Below are positions 1-10,066 of a stretch of 64,000 nt of DNA, piece by piece. The notes under the pieces were generated by a model. That model saw only the letters and a program-made list of their open reading frames with translations. It ran no database searches and had not been told where the DNA came from. This DNA comes from JANOZM01 sp031429355. Lineage in GTDB: Bacteria; Pseudomonadota; Gammaproteobacteria; Burkholderiales; Burkholderiaceae_E. Each line of letters starts with the position of its first letter. The first letter of the stretch is position 1. Position numbers and translations under genes: made by a program. The stretch spans positions 9,743 through 73,742 of the forward strand of contig JANOZM010000001.1 in assembly GCA_031429355.1 (NCBI GenBank), read 5' to 3'.

Positions 1-3000
1 TCAACCCAGCCATCCCTGTCGAAGCCCAGCACGAAGCATGCCGCTGCATCCTACAATCAGAGCTACCTTCTTTACTCGAAGAAAACCGCCGCATCCATAA
101 ACTCATCACCGAGGGTGTCGATGTTGAATATTACGCAATCGACGGAACTCTAACCGCTGGCAAAGTGTGGCTCATCGATTTTACAAAACCAGATCGTAAC
201 GATTGGCTTGCCGTAAGCCAGTTCGTTGTTATTTCAGGCCGCGCAGGCGCTGCCTTCAATCGTCGCCCAGACGTAGTGGTATTCGTCAATGGCCTGCCCC
301 TAGCCGTTATCGAATTAAAGGCCCCTGGCAGCGGAAACGCCACTTTAGTGGGCGCGTATAACCAACTGCAAACCTACAAAAACCAAATCACGTCCTTGTT
401 CAATACCAATGCATTATTAGTCACTTCAGACGGCATCACTGCGCGTGTGGGTTCGCTGTCTGCCGACCTAGAACGATTCATGCCATGGCGTACCACCGAT
501 GGCCGTGATATTGCCCCAAAAGGCGCGCCTGAATTGTCTACCTTGATTGAAGGCGTGTTCGAGCAACGCCGCCTGCTTGATCTGCTTTGCCATTTCACGG
601 TGTTTGGCGAAACAGGTTCGGGCCTTACAAAAATTATTGCTGGGTACCATCAATTTCACGCGGTGAATCGCGCGGTGGAGTCCACTATCCGTGCGGCAGA
701 TCAAATGCATGTGTTGCGAGATGATCCAGCCACCTATGGCACGTCTGGCGGCCTTCCCAGCGTTAAAACTCAGACCAAAGGGGACAAACGCGCGGGTGTT
801 ATTTGGCATACGCAGGGCTCTGGAAAAAGCCTGCTAATGGCATTTTATGCAGGGCAATTAGTCAAGCACCCCGCAATGGCTAACCCCACGTTGGTGGTGC
901 TTACCGACCGCAATGATTTAGACGATCAGTTGTTTGCCACCTTTGCCATGTGCCGCGATTTAATTAGGCAAACACCCCTGCAAGCCGAAAGCCGCGACGA
1001 TTTACAAAAGCTATTAGCACGCGCATCGGGTGGCGTGATCTTTACTACATTGCAAAAGTTTGGCGAATCCAACCAAACATTAACCGAACGCCGCAACGTT
1101 GTAGTAATAGCCGACGAAGCACACCGAAGCCAATACGGTTTTAAGGCCAAGTTAGACGCAAAAACGGGAGCTATTTCTTATGGCTTTGCTAAGTATTTGC
1201 GCGATGCGCTACCCAACGCATCGTTCATTGGCTTCACGGGTACACCGATTGAAGCCGACGATGTCAACACCCCCGCTGTGTTTGGCAATTACATTGACGT
1301 TTACGACATTAGCCGCGCGGTTGAAGATGGCGCTACGGTGCCCATTTACTACGAATCACGCTTGGCTCGTATCGAACTAGATGAGGATGAAATATCCAAC
1401 ATTGATGCCGAGGTTAACCAACTAACCGAAGACGAAGCAGAAGTTGATCAAGAACGCTTTAAACGCAAATGGTCAACCGTTGAAGCCTTAGTCGGCAGCG
1501 ACAAGCGCTTAGCACTAGTAGCGCAAGACATGGTGACCCATTTTGAAGATCGCGTTGCGGCACTAGATGGCAAAGCCATGGTGGTATGCATGAGCCGTCG
1601 CGTATGCGTGAAGCTTTACGACGAAATTATAAAGTTGCGCCCCGATTGGCATAGCCGCGACGACGCCCAAGGTGCCATCAAGATTGTGATGACAGGCGCT
1701 GCGAGCGACCCGCAAGAATGGCAACAGCATGTAGGTAATAAAGCTCGGCGCGATTTGCTGGCTAAGCGCGCGCGCGATCCAAACGATGCACTTAAATTGG
1801 TGATCGTGCGCGATATGTGGCTAACCGGCTTCGACGCCCCATGCATGCACACCATGTACGTTGATAAACCCATGCAAGGGCACGGTTTGATGCAGGCCAT
1901 TGCACGGGTGAATCGCGTATTTCGCGACAAGCCCGCTGGGTTGATTGTGGATTACATTGGCATTGCACAAAACTTAAAATCGGCGTTGGCACAGTACTCA
2001 CAGAACGATCAAGACAATACAGGTGTTGACGAATCGCAAGCCATTGCGGTGTTGATGGAAAAGTACGAAACCGTTCGCGACATGTATCACGGCTTTAACT
2101 ATGCGCACGCGCTAAGCGGAACCCCACAAGAACGCTTGCACATGATGGCGGGCGCTATCGAGTGGATTTTAGATATGCAGCAAAAGCTAGCAGCTGCCGA
2201 AAAAACCAAAGAGGGTAAGAAAAACGCCCATCGCCGGTATCAAGATGCGGTGCTGGCGCTGTCCAAAGCTTACTCATTGTCGTCGGCTTCCGACGAGGCC
2301 CGCGCTATACGCGAAGAGGTGGGCTTTTTTCAGGCCATTCGCGAAGCGCTTGTAAAAAGCAGCACAGGCTCGGGCGTCACCAGCCAAGCACGCGAGTTGG
2401 CGATTCAGCAAATTGTGAGCCGCGCGGTGGTGTCGACAGAAATTGTCGACATCCTTGCCGCCGCTGGCATTAAGAGCCCAGACATTTCAATTTTGTCAGA
2501 CGAGTTCTTGGCCGAAGTGCAGCAAATGGAGCGCAAGAATTTAGCGCTTGAGGCGTTGCGCAAATTAATTAACGATGGCATTCGTTCGCGCAGTAAATCT
2601 AACGTCGTGCAAACCAAGGCTTTCTCAGAACGCCTCGAAGATGCTGTCGCGCGTTATCACGCTAATGCAATTACAACCGCTGAGGTTTTGCAGGAGCTAA
2701 TCGCCCTAGCCAAAGATATTCGCACAGCGCGCCAACGCGGTGAAGAACAAGGTTTATCGGATGAAGAAATTGCTTTTTACGACGCCCTAGCTGAAAACGA
2801 AAGCGCGATTCAAATGATGGGCGATGACAAGCTCAAAGTGATCGCGCATGAATTATTAGTGAGTTTGCGAGAAAACGTAACAGTCGATTGGGCCCACCGT
2901 GAATCTGCCCGCGCACGGATGCGGGTTTTGGTGAAACGTATTTTGCGCAAATATGGGTACCCGCCGGATTTACAGGATGCGGCTGTGCAGACTGTTTTGC

Positions 3001-3053
3001 AGCAAGCGGAAGCTTTGTCGGGGACTTGGAGCATTCAGGGGCGCAGCGTATAA
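1..3053 (+). CDS. hsdR: Type I restriction enzyme R subunit (HsdR), 5' end outside the window
   Basis: ATP-dependent translocase and endonuclease subunit of a type I restriction-modification complex. The frame is open from base 3, before the first in-window start-like codon at 165. Those upstream codons read like an HsdR N-terminus (NPAIPVEAQHEA..., then VDVEYYAIDG), so the gene begins outside the window. The PD-(D/E)XK nuclease is visible: Asp in RRPDVVVFV (about base 270) and IELK (about base 310). The helicase part follows: Walker A QGSGKS near 815-832, LTDRNDLDDQ, DEAH box near 1112-1125, GFTGTP near 1231, and a C-terminal helical region. It looks intact from there to its stop. hsdM and hsdS are not in the window and would lie upstream if this is a standard operon. 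Confidence 0.95.
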   Translation, partial: NPAIPVEAQHEACRCILQSELPSLLEENRRIHKLITEGVDVEYYAIDGTLTAGKVWLIDFTKPDRNDWLAVSQFVVISGRAGAAFNRRPDVVVFVNGLPLAVIELKAPGSGNATLVGAYNQLQTYKNQITSLFNTNALLVTSDGITARVGSLSADLERFMPWRTTDGRDIAPKGAPELSTLIEGVFEQRRLLDLLCHFTVFGETGSGLTKIIAGYHQFHAVNRAVESTIRAADQMHVLRDDPATYGTSGGLPSVKTQTKGDKRAGVIWHTQGSGKSLLMAFYAGQLVKHPAMANPTLVVLTDRNDLDDQLFATFAMCRDLIRQTPLQAESRDDLQKLLARASGGVIFTTLQKFGESNQTLTERRNVVVIADEAHRSQYGFKAKLDAKTGAISYGFAKYLRDALPNASFIGFTGTPIEADDVNTPAVFGNYIDVYDISRAVEDGATVPIYYESRLARIELDEDEISNIDAEVNQLTEDEAEVDQERFKRKWSTVEALVGSDKRLALVAQDMVTHFEDRVAALDGKAMVVCMSRRVCVKLYDEIIKLRPDWHSRDDAQGAIKIVMTGAASDPQEWQQHVGNKARRDLLAKRARDPNDALKLVIVRDMWLTGFDAPCMHTMYVDKPMQGHGLMQAIARVNRVFRDKPAGLIVDYIGIAQNLKSALAQYSQNDQDNTGVDESQAIAVLMEKYETVRDMYHGFNYAHALSGTPQERLHMMAGAIEWILDMQQKLAAAEKTKEGKKNAHRRYQDAVLALSKAYSLSSASDEARAIREEVGFFQAIREALVKSSTGSGVTSQARELAIQQIVSRAVVSTEIVDILAAAGIKSPDISILSDEFLAEVQQMERKNLALEALRKLINDGIRSRSKSNVVQTKAFSERLEDAVARYHANAITTAEVLQELIALAKDIRTARQRGEEQGLSDEEIAFYDALAENESAIQMMGDDKLKVIAHELLVSLRENVTVDWAHRESARARMRVLVKRILRKYGYPPDLQDAAVQTVLQQAEALSGTWSIQGRSV

Positions 3054-3065
3054 AGTGGAGAAGGT

Positions 3066-3105
3066 CAGACTTGATCTGCCAAGGTACTTTGTCAGATCAA
3101 GTCTG
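3066..3105. terminator. Perfect 13-bp inverted repeat between convergent genes
   Basis: Arms CAGACTTGATCTG (3066-3078) and CAGATCAAGTCTG (3093-3105) are perfectly complementary around a 14-nt loop. The structure lies 12 bases after the hsdR stop and 34 bases before the end of the convergent lipoprotein gene. No clear U-tract follows on either strand, so a bidirectional transcription-end structure is inferred from position and symmetry only. Confidence 0.5.
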
Positions 3106-3139
3106 GACTTCTACAACTTAATCGTTGCACGCTCCGCGT

Positions 3140-3913
3140 CTAATATCCTGTAAGTACCTTTTGCCCAGTTTTTTTGTCGCGAATCCAATCGGGTAGTTCG
3201 AGGCGAATATCTTCTGCAGAGGCTCCCTCTGGCGGTATTGCCCGCGTTACTATGCGTCTCTCGCAAAAATCACCACCTGCGGTGTCGTCTAGTTCTGGTC
3301 GAAAATACGCATTCCCGTGCGTATCGCGTGCAAACGGGTAGCTCTTACCTAATCTGAGCTCCCAACCAACCAAAAGCGTTTCGTCGGTTAAACGTAATTT
3401 CAAAATAAATCCGCATTGATACTTGCGCATTTTATCGAGCAATTCGTCGGGAATTCGCTCGGCGACTGGTACCGTTACATCCCCTAAAACAACACCACCT
3501 TCATAACGAGAACCTGTATTAATGACCTTGTTTTCTGGTTTGCCTGGTTGGCTTGGCTCGTCGTCGCGCCACGTTGCTCGCAGAGTGATAGGCACCCCAA
3601 ACTCTGCGCCGTAACTGTGCTTTGAGTTAGAACGGACGCCCATTAAACCTGCCTTATAAAAAAGATGCCCTTGCTCATTGAAGATCATTACACTGGGTTT
3701 CTCTGGGGCCGCGTCGGCGTAAAGTTCGCCACCACTCATACCGCGAAACTTTTGTTTCCATTTGCGCTCCTCATCGGTCAACGCGCGATCACGCTCGTTT
3801 ATAGCTTCCGGTTTACGAGGCTCACAACCCGCAACAATTGGTAGGAAAAACATACCTTGAATTAATGTCCTGCGCACCGTGAATTGATTTTCTTTAAACT
3901 CACTAGTAATCAT
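3140..3913 (-). CDS. Lipoprotein, candidate immunity protein to the upstream RHS lipase toxin
   Basis: A 257-residue protein with an N-terminal hydrophobic segment ending in a lipobox-like VAGC (about residues 27-30), so probably a lipoprotein facing the periplasm. Its ATG follows the TAA stop of the RHS gene with no base between (TAAATG), which implies translational coupling. The middle contains TLRATWR, GGVVLGDVTVPVAERIP and LLVGWEL. From memory this resembles lipoproteins found next to DUF2235 (Tle1) effectors, but I cannot verify a family. Known Tle1-type immunity proteins are often periplasmic lipoproteins, so an immunity role is inferred from position, lipobox and partner. The basic residues ahead of the hydrophobic stretch begin unusually late (VRRTL at residues 13-17), so the true start could be internal. 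Confidence 0.65.
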   Translation of the reverse strand: MITSEFKENQFTVRRTLIQGMFFLPIVAGCEPRKPEAINERDRALTDEERKWKQKFRGMSGGELYADAAPEKPSVMIFNEQGHLFYKAGLMGVRSNSKHSYGAEFGVPITLRATWRDDEPSQPGKPENKVINTGSRYEGGVVLGDVTVPVAERIPDELLDKMRKYQCGFILKLRLTDETLLVGWELRLGKSYPFARDTHGNAYFRPELDDTAGGDFCERRIVTRAIPPEGASAEDIRLELPDWIRDKKTGQKVLTGY

Positions 3914-6900
3914 TTAGTCTCCGTAAAACTGATATCCGTGGTCCCGCAACCACTTCATGTATTCCGTCATATTAACGTTACCAGTAACATTGTTTAGCGC
4001 TTCGATTGCTTTAACTTTCTCAGTACTCCGTTGCGCGAAGTTCAAATAGCCCTCGCCATCTCTTGCCGCATAGTTGATAAATTTTTGTGTTTCTATTTCA
4101 GCGTTTGTTAGGCTTTTGTTTCTTAGCGAACTGATGCCGTAGTTAAAGCCCATTGTACGAGCCGTACTACCGCTAACGGCACCAATAACTTGTCGGTCTT
4201 CAACGCGCCATCCATTTGATTCAGCTAATCGAGCACTACCAAAACGAATTGAACCACTTTGATCATGAATCACGGGGTTTCTCATATCAATCTGCGATGG
4301 TGGTTTAAAGTTCTTCACGCCCGCTAAATCTGCTTGTTTCATCATCCAACTTAATGCAACCGAGGATAGCCCGCTATCGAACTTACCATAGCCGCCGCCA
4401 ATATCAGCGTGAGCTCCGACAAAACCAAGTTCAATTCGTACTTGCGAAGAAGCCGAGCTGGAACTACCAATAGATACGAGAGGAAAGCCACCGTAATGTC
4501 CGTTATCAGCTAAATGAGGCCTATTCGTGTCCCAATATCGAAGATTTCCTAACCCACCAGAAAGCTCTGCGTTAACACCTTGAGGTGCACTTCGGTATTC
4601 ATTTAACGCAACAGCATGAGCTACATGTTTGAAAGCACTCGGAATAGCCAAATTATAGTTATACTTTTTTTTCGCGCCATTTTCGTCCACATAAGTGCTG
4701 AAATCAGTACTCAACACGGTATCCCATAAACCCATGAAGCGAAAATTGACTTTGGCACAAGCCATTGCAGCTTTACCATTAATAAAAATAAGCTGCCCAT
4801 TTTGATCTCGTTGTTGATATTTGTAGTTTCCATTAATCGTTTTAGCAGCAATCCGATTTGCAAAATCTCTCGCTTCAGCGGCTCCTCGGCTAAACCCAAT
4901 AATATCAACTTGCAAAATTTCTTCGGCTTTTAACTTAGCGGCTTCTTCATCGAAATAGAGTTGCATCCGTTGAATTCTCATTGGCCCAGACAAATTCGAT
5001 CCACGATCAGGAACGCTGATACCAAACTTAGTATATGTGTAGTTGGATGCAATAATTGGCGCGTAGGTATCTCTCGTAGTTTCAGTGTTACCGTGATCGG
5101 TTCCCACGCCAGTAACGTAACGCTTGTTTCCATCAGTATAAACATCTCTAAATTTTACAACATTCGACAACGAGCTATTTCGCCCCTCGGAAGTCAACCA
5201 GGTTTCATGATCCGTATTCTCAGTCCCATCAAAAGCAAACAACGTCAACCCATCAGCATCAACATACCGTAAAGGGTTGTAATTCACATAAGCATACCCA
5301 TTAGGCCCATCTGGATTACCAAGTGGATCAGGGCTTATATATTCGCCCCTCGCAGGATCGTAGTACCGTTGGCGGTTGTAATACAAACCACTCTCTTTAT
5401 CGTGGTACTGTCCAGGCAATCGAATTTCTAGGTTTAAATTTTGGCTAATTACTTTTACGCCTCCAAAGGGGGCGTAGTCGGCTTGCCATTTGGTTTGGGC
5501 ATTGGTGTTGGTGGCCGCTAATGGTGCGCCTAGGTGGTTGGTGTGGATCCAATGGATTGAAGCATCGCCGTTGGCTGTACTTTGGTTCTCGCTGCCAAAG
5601 GCTGATGCAACTATTTGTTTCAGGTCTTGCCAAATTATTGACGCTTGGGTGTTGGTGTCGTTTTGTAAGTTTGCGCCTGCTGGCGAATCGATTTGTGCAA
5701 CGGGCAATGTGCCCATGTAAATGTATTGTCTAACTACTTGGCCGTTTTGGTTGATTTCTGTGGTTAGCTGGCGTTGGTCGTCGTAGGAGTAGCGCGTTTT
5801 TTCCCTTGCGGTTGATTTACTAATGCGTAGGCCACGGTGGTCGTATTGGTAATTGGCCAGCACAACTTGCGCTGTATTTACAGCAGCTTCGCTTTTTTCG
5901 CTCGCCTCACTGATTTGGATTAGACGGCCTGCAGCATCCCACTTGTAGGTGCGATTCTTTAATACGATAGGCATGCCGTCAGCGCTGTATTCGGAGGGTT
6001 CGTTTACAAAGCTTGCGCGGTGGCTGCTGTTAACTTTGTTGCTTACTTTTGTAAAATATCCAGCACTGTTTTCATTCGGTTCTTGCGCTAAAACGCGCTT
6101 GTTGTTCTTGTAAAAATAGCGATGAATTTGTTGATCGGTCTGCATCGTACTTAACGAACCTGAACTTACCGAGACTTGCTTTAGCTCTTCAACAAAACCA
6201 CCCTTCCGAGCTTCAACTAATCGATCAGCATTGTCATAGGCATATTCGGTTTGTACTTGCTTATTAGCGCCGCTCGTTAGCTCTTTTGTGTACGCCAAAT
6301 TGCCCAGTGGGTCCCATAAATAGCGCTGATCGACGATTGCGTTTTTGTCATTGGGCGAACCTATAGCGCCCAGTTGCGCTGCGCCAATGGCTACTGATTT
6401 TTTTTCAGCCGTCGTTGGTACGCTTTGTGCCGTTGCAGCCACTGCATTTTTTACAACAATGCCCATAAGCGCATCAACTATGCGATGCTGACCCCAATCC
6501 CATTCTTGAGGCCAGTTTAAGGGCCAACCAAGGCCAGTATCCATTGCCCTAGCCATGGCTCTTGGTCCACGCGAACCAGAGCGCGAGTGCACTACGCGGG
6601 CTAAAATACCTTGAGGGCTACGTTGAAAACTCGTTTGAATTCCATTACCCGCTGTAAAGCTGCTAATACCCACCATATCGCGCTGAATGTTCTCCGCAAT
6701 GATTTGCGCTTTGCCCAAAGAGCGTAACCATTCGGTTTGTATGCTTGTACGTTTTAATTTGGTTATTTGCCCTGACTGATCCCGCTCGTAAACGATGCGG
6801 CTACCGTCGGCCATTGTTTGCGCTTGCAGCACACCGTTGGCGTCGTATTCGTAACGCGTATTGATAACTAAGTTGGACTGTTGGGTTAAGCTGTTCTTTA

Positions 6901-9880
6901 TAGTGACCGTTTTGCCAATACGTAAACCGCGGACATCGTAAGTAAATTGTTCGGACTGATTGGGATGGTCTACCGCTTCTAGATGATCGGCTTGGTAACG
7001 CCAAGTTGTTGCAACCTCGTCGGCTTGCCCTACCGCTAAAACTTGCCGAATCATTCGGCCTTTGGTGTCATAGTGGTAGCTGGCTTTTCGGCCCATTGCA
7101 TCGCGCATTCCAATTAAGCGATCGGCCGCATCGTAGGCGCGTAGGCTTAAACCTGTATCAACGCTAGTAACTGCAACCACTCGGCCAAAGTCGTCAAACC
7201 AATCAAGGCTAGTTGGGCGTTGCGCCCGTTCGCTAGTTTCGCTTTGCGAAACTGATTTTAAGCGCCCAGCGGGGTCGATAATAAATTCTAAATTGCCCGC
7301 TGCATTGTACCCATACGATACCTGCCGCAGAGCGTTGTCAATCTCGTGTACCGGTTGACCATAGGCGTTGTACCGAACTTGTTTTAACTGCGCTATGCCG
7401 TCGGTGTAACGCCCTGCTTCGACCAGTCGGCTTTCGGTATCAAACACTTGCTGTTGAATTTGGCCCGACAAATTAGCCGACCAAATTAATCGCCCAAATG
7501 CATCGTACGATTGGCGCAAGTACGGGCGATAATTAGGCGAACCCTCAGTACCGGATGACACTTGTGCAACTTGTCCAAATACATCGTATTGGGTTGTCTC
7601 ACTTATGGGTTCTACCCAACCCGCACGATGGGTCGTCGTTTTTTTAAGTTGGGCTTGCGCGTTGTATTCAAACTCGGTGGCATCATTTCTTTGATTGATT
7701 ACTTGTTTAACTAATCCTAATTCGTTAAAGCTCATGCTACTAAACGAGCCGCCGGGCACGGTAATTTTAGTTAACCACGAACCTGTGGTGTCGTAATCTA
7801 ACAAGGTGATGTCTGAGTCGAGCGGGTCGTTGTTTGGCCCGTTTGTTAACGGTCCGTCTACTTGCGTTAAAACGCTACGGTTATTAATGACGGTGTAAAC
7901 ATAAACTGTAGTTCGTTCAATTTTTGATCGCTCAATTTTTGTTCGTTCAACTTTTGATGATTCATCTAAGCTCGTATTTACCTTGGCACTTAAACTTACA
8001 TTGTCAAAATCTAAACCATCCGCTCCAATCGGGCTAAACCCGCTTTCAGTCATTTGTACCACTTGCCGCCTATCGTTGTAGCGTAATTGCACTTGGTGTT
8101 CTTTGCCCGCAATAACGCTGGGCTTGGCCACCAAACTAGGTTGCGTATCATGGCCTTCATATTCAAATCGCGTTTGCAACTGGGTGGCTTTTACTTTGCC
8201 ATTTAAGTACGCAACGGTTACTATTTTTTCTACGCGGCCACTGGTATCAAATTCAGTTTTTGTGCCTTGAATCGGTTTACCTAAATGGTCTAGTTGAGTT
8301 GTTTCGTTAAGCCTTGCTAACGCATCGTATCCGTAGCGAATATTGGCTGGACCGCAAGTGGCACATCCAACCCCGCGAACTTCAACAATGCGGTCTTGCC
8401 CGTTAATACGGGTAAATCGGTATTCGGTGTTTTGGCCCAAGCTGTTGGTAATTTTGCTAGTACCGGCTTTGGGCCAAACAATGGTTACTTGCTCAATTCC
8501 TGTGCCAGCGGCAAGGCGTTTAGGTAACAAAACTTGTTGGGTTTTCTCATCAACGGCTAATCGTGCCGGTTCGCCTTTAACGCTTAAATTGGCACGGCCT
8601 TTTTCGTCGTAGCCATAGGTCGACAAGCGCTGCGATAACTGAACGCCGTCGCTACCCGCCCCTTTAACGGTAATGCCTGTTAGCAACGTGGGCCAGCGCG
8701 CATCTTCGTATTGGTACAACAATTGAGTACCGCTTGGTTTGCCCACTTTAACTAAGTTGGCGGTTAACTCGCTAGCAGCAATTTTTATAGGCTCGGTCTT
8801 CGCACTACTGTAGTGGTAGCTAAATTTACCCATTGGGCTTTGTATTGATTGCAAACCAGCAAACTGTGGCTCACCTTTTGCAATGGCCGCTTGCTTGGCA
8901 ACCGTATCGAGGTACACCAAATCTAACACCCGATTTTGTGGATCGACGACTTTGCTCAGCCAACCGCGCGGATCGTATTGCAACGTTACAAACTCGCCGG
9001 TAATCACCTGAATTTGAACTAATTTGCCTTGCCCGTTAAACGATAAGGTTCGCCCTTCGGGCCATTGCCAAGTGTGCTCAACACCCGAAGCGTTAGTGTT
9101 GGCCGTCACTACGCCGCCTCCGCCTACGTACTGCTTCATGTTTTCGGGGGTACGCTCGAAGCGGCTACGGGTACCATCGGCTTGCAAAATATCGATTGTC
9201 CATTTGCTTTGCACGACTAAATAAGTTTCGTAACTTAAACGCCACCCGCGGCCCACTAGGCCCGGCCGAGTATCAACACCACTAAGTTTGCTGTTGTAGT
9301 GCCGAACAATTTCTAAACCAAGCACACCGGGCAACGGCGGCATATCAATTTCTTGCTGGTACTTGTTGCCGTTAATTACATTGATCGGATTGCCCGCGCC
9401 TTGATTAGTTCCACTTTCGTTCCCTTGCGTTGCGGGGCCAGACCCGCCACAAGGTGCGCCGCTGGCGGTGCCGGTGCAACTACCTCCACTAGAGCCTGTC
9501 CCGCCAGTACCCGTACCACCCGAACTAGAACCACCCGAACTAGAACCACCGGAGGTAGAACCACCCGAGTTAGAACCACCAGCCCCCCCATTAACAATAT
9601 CGGGCCATTGCAATACGCTCCCAGGTTGTTGCGAAACTTCTGGCTTTTTGCCCGAACCAAGACCAAGATTTTCTAGCAACGAGGCTTTTTCTATCGTAGA
9701 TGTTTGCAAATGTTGCAGACCCTGTTGCACCGGTGCCTGCGTTACAGGCTGCGTCTGGCCCCCGGCTCCTGCCTTGTAAGCCTGGGCATCCATCCCATAG
9801 CGAGATAGCTGCGCAAAACTAGAATTGGTAACCAGCATCAACACGACAATTGTTGAATGAATAATCGAATTAGTTTTCAT
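3914..9880 (-). CDS. Secreted RHS/YD-repeat polymorphic toxin with C-terminal DUF2235 (Tle1-like) lipase domain
   Basis: A 1988-residue protein. Residues 1-23 form a Sec signal peptide (MKTNSIIHSTIV..., cleavage after SSFA). A Gly/Ser/Thr linker of SSSGG-type units lies near residues 98-135. A DUF6531-like segment (GNPINVINGNKY) comes next, followed by many YD/RHS repeats of the type YDAxGRL. The conserved RHS core closes with YYDPARGEYISPDPLG and ends near DADGL (residue 1545). The remaining about 443 residues are a different domain: FAFDGTEN, nucleophile elbow GFSRGAA with Ser1664, and GAHADIGGGYG with His1824 and Asp1826. This pattern is typical of DUF2235/Tle1 alpha-beta hydrolases (phospholipases). 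The RHS shell would enclose the toxin. A Sec signal is unlike most T6SS Rhs effectors. The coupled downstream lipoprotein is the likely immunity. Intact reading frame. Confidence 0.9.
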   Translation of the reverse strand: MKTNSIIHSTIVVLMLVTNSSFAQLSRYGMDAQAYKAGAGGQTQPVTQAPVQQGLQHLQTSTIEKASLLENLGLGSGKKPEVSQQPGSVLQWPDIVNGGAGGSNSGGSTSGGSSSGGSSSGGTGTGGTGSSGGSCTGTASGAPCGGSGPATQGNESGTNQGAGNPINVINGNKYQQEIDMPPLPGVLGLEIVRHYNSKLSGVDTRPGLVGRGWRLSYETYLVVQSKWTIDILQADGTRSRFERTPENMKQYVGGGGVVTANTNASGVEHTWQWPEGRTLSFNGQGKLVQIQVITGEFVTLQYDPRGWLSKVVDPQNRVLDLVYLDTVAKQAAIAKGEPQFAGLQSIQSPMGKFSYHYSSAKTEPIKIAASELTANLVKVGKPSGTQLLYQYEDARWPTLLTGITVKGAGSDGVQLSQRLSTYGYDEKGRANLSVKGEPARLAVDEKTQQVLLPKRLAAGTGIEQVTIVWPKAGTSKITNSLGQNTEYRFTRINGQDRIVEVRGVGCATCGPANIRYGYDALARLNETTQLDHLGKPIQGTKTEFDTSGRVEKIVTVAYLNGKVKATQLQTRFEYEGHDTQPSLVAKPSVIAGKEHQVQLRYNDRRQVVQMTESGFSPIGADGLDFDNVSLSAKVNTSLDESSKVERTKIERSKIERTTVYVYTVINNRSVLTQVDGPLTNGPNNDPLDSDITLLDYDTTGSWLTKITVPGGSFSSMSFNELGLVKQVINQRNDATEFEYNAQAQLKKTTTHRAGWVEPISETTQYDVFGQVAQVSSGTEGSPNYRPYLRQSYDAFGRLIWSANLSGQIQQQVFDTESRLVEAGRYTDGIAQLKQVRYNAYGQPVHEIDNALRQVSYGYNAAGNLEFIIDPAGRLKSVSQSETSERAQRPTSLDWFDDFGRVVAVTSVDTGLSLRAYDAADRLIGMRDAMGRKASYHYDTKGRMIRQVLAVGQADEVATTWRYQADHLEAVDHPNQSEQFTYDVRGLRIGKTVTIKNSLTQQSNLVINTRYEYDANGVLQAQTMADGSRIVYERDQSGQITKLKRTSIQTEWLRSLGKAQIIAENIQRDMVGISSFTAGNGIQTSFQRSPQGILARVVHSRSGSRGPRAMARAMDTGLGWPLNWPQEWDWGQHRIVDALMGIVVKNAVAATAQSVPTTAEKKSVAIGAAQLGAIGSPNDKNAIVDQRYLWDPLGNLAYTKELTSGANKQVQTEYAYDNADRLVEARKGGFVEELKQVSVSSGSLSTMQTDQQIHRYFYKNNKRVLAQEPNENSAGYFTKVSNKVNSSHRASFVNEPSEYSADGMPIVLKNRTYKWDAAGRLIQISEASEKSEAAVNTAQVVLANYQYDHRGLRISKSTAREKTRYSYDDQRQLTTEINQNGQVVRQYIYMGTLPVAQIDSPAGANLQNDTNTQASIIWQDLKQIVASAFGSENQSTANGDASIHWIHTNHLGAPLAATNTNAQTKWQADYAPFGGVKVISQNLNLEIRLPGQYHDKESGLYYNRQRYYDPARGEYISPDPLGNPDGPNGYAYVNYNPLRYVDADGLTLFAFDGTENTDHETWLTSEGRNSSLSNVVKFRDVYTDGNKRYVTGVGTDHGNTETTRDTYAPIIASNYTYTKFGISVPDRGSNLSGPMRIQRMQLYFDEEAAKLKAEEILQVDIIGFSRGAAEARDFANRIAAKTINGNYKYQQRDQNGQLIFINGKAAMACAKVNFRFMGLWDTVLSTDFSTYVDENGAKKKYNYNLAIPSAFKHVAHAVALNEYRSAPQGVNAELSGGLGNLRYWDTNRPHLADNGHYGGFPLVSIGSSSSASSQVRIELGFVGAHADIGGGYGKFDSGLSSVALSWMMKQADLAGVKNFKPPSQIDMRNPVIHDQSGSIRFGSARLAESNGWRVEDRQVIGAVSGSTARTMGFNYGISSLRNKSLTNAEIETQKFINYAARDGEGYLNFAQRSTEKVKAIEALNNVTGNVNMTEYMKWLRDHGYQFYGD
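9516..9580. repeat. 15-bp tandem repeats encoding the Gly/Ser linker of the RHS protein
   Basis: Four near-identical 15-base units (first unit CCACCCGAACTAGAA at 9516-9530, then 9531-9545, 9546-9560, 9561-9575) lie inside the RHS gene. On the coding strand they specify repeated five-residue Ser-Gly units. Such a tract can change length by slippage and would then alter linker length without breaking the frame. Confidence 0.8.
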
Positions 9881-10066
9881 AACCGCGCCCGTGCTTGCAA
9901 GTCGTTACAAGAGGCACGCAATCGCGCATCTCTATAGGATCGCCTACGTTACAAAGAGTGCATTGTTTTGTCGATTAGCCTGACGGCCTAGTGCAAGCTA
10001 ATTTCTAGGCCATTTGAATTGATTGGCTGCTAAAAATGCTGGCTTAAAATCGATCTGGCCCGACGC

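Noticed and set aside
468..2617. Several 60-113-codon minus-strand frames inside hsdR
   Set aside because: All lie antisense to the continuous hsdR frame with its conserved motifs; none has a recognisable product.
9516..9580. Short regular repeats considered as a CRISPR array
   Set aside because: Units are 15 bases, contiguous without spacers, in frame within the RHS coding sequence.
9353..9779. Pro- and Thr/Arg-rich plus-strand frames opposite the start of the RHS gene
   Set aside because: Antisense readings of the Gly/Ser linker repeats; no homology and no initiation signal.
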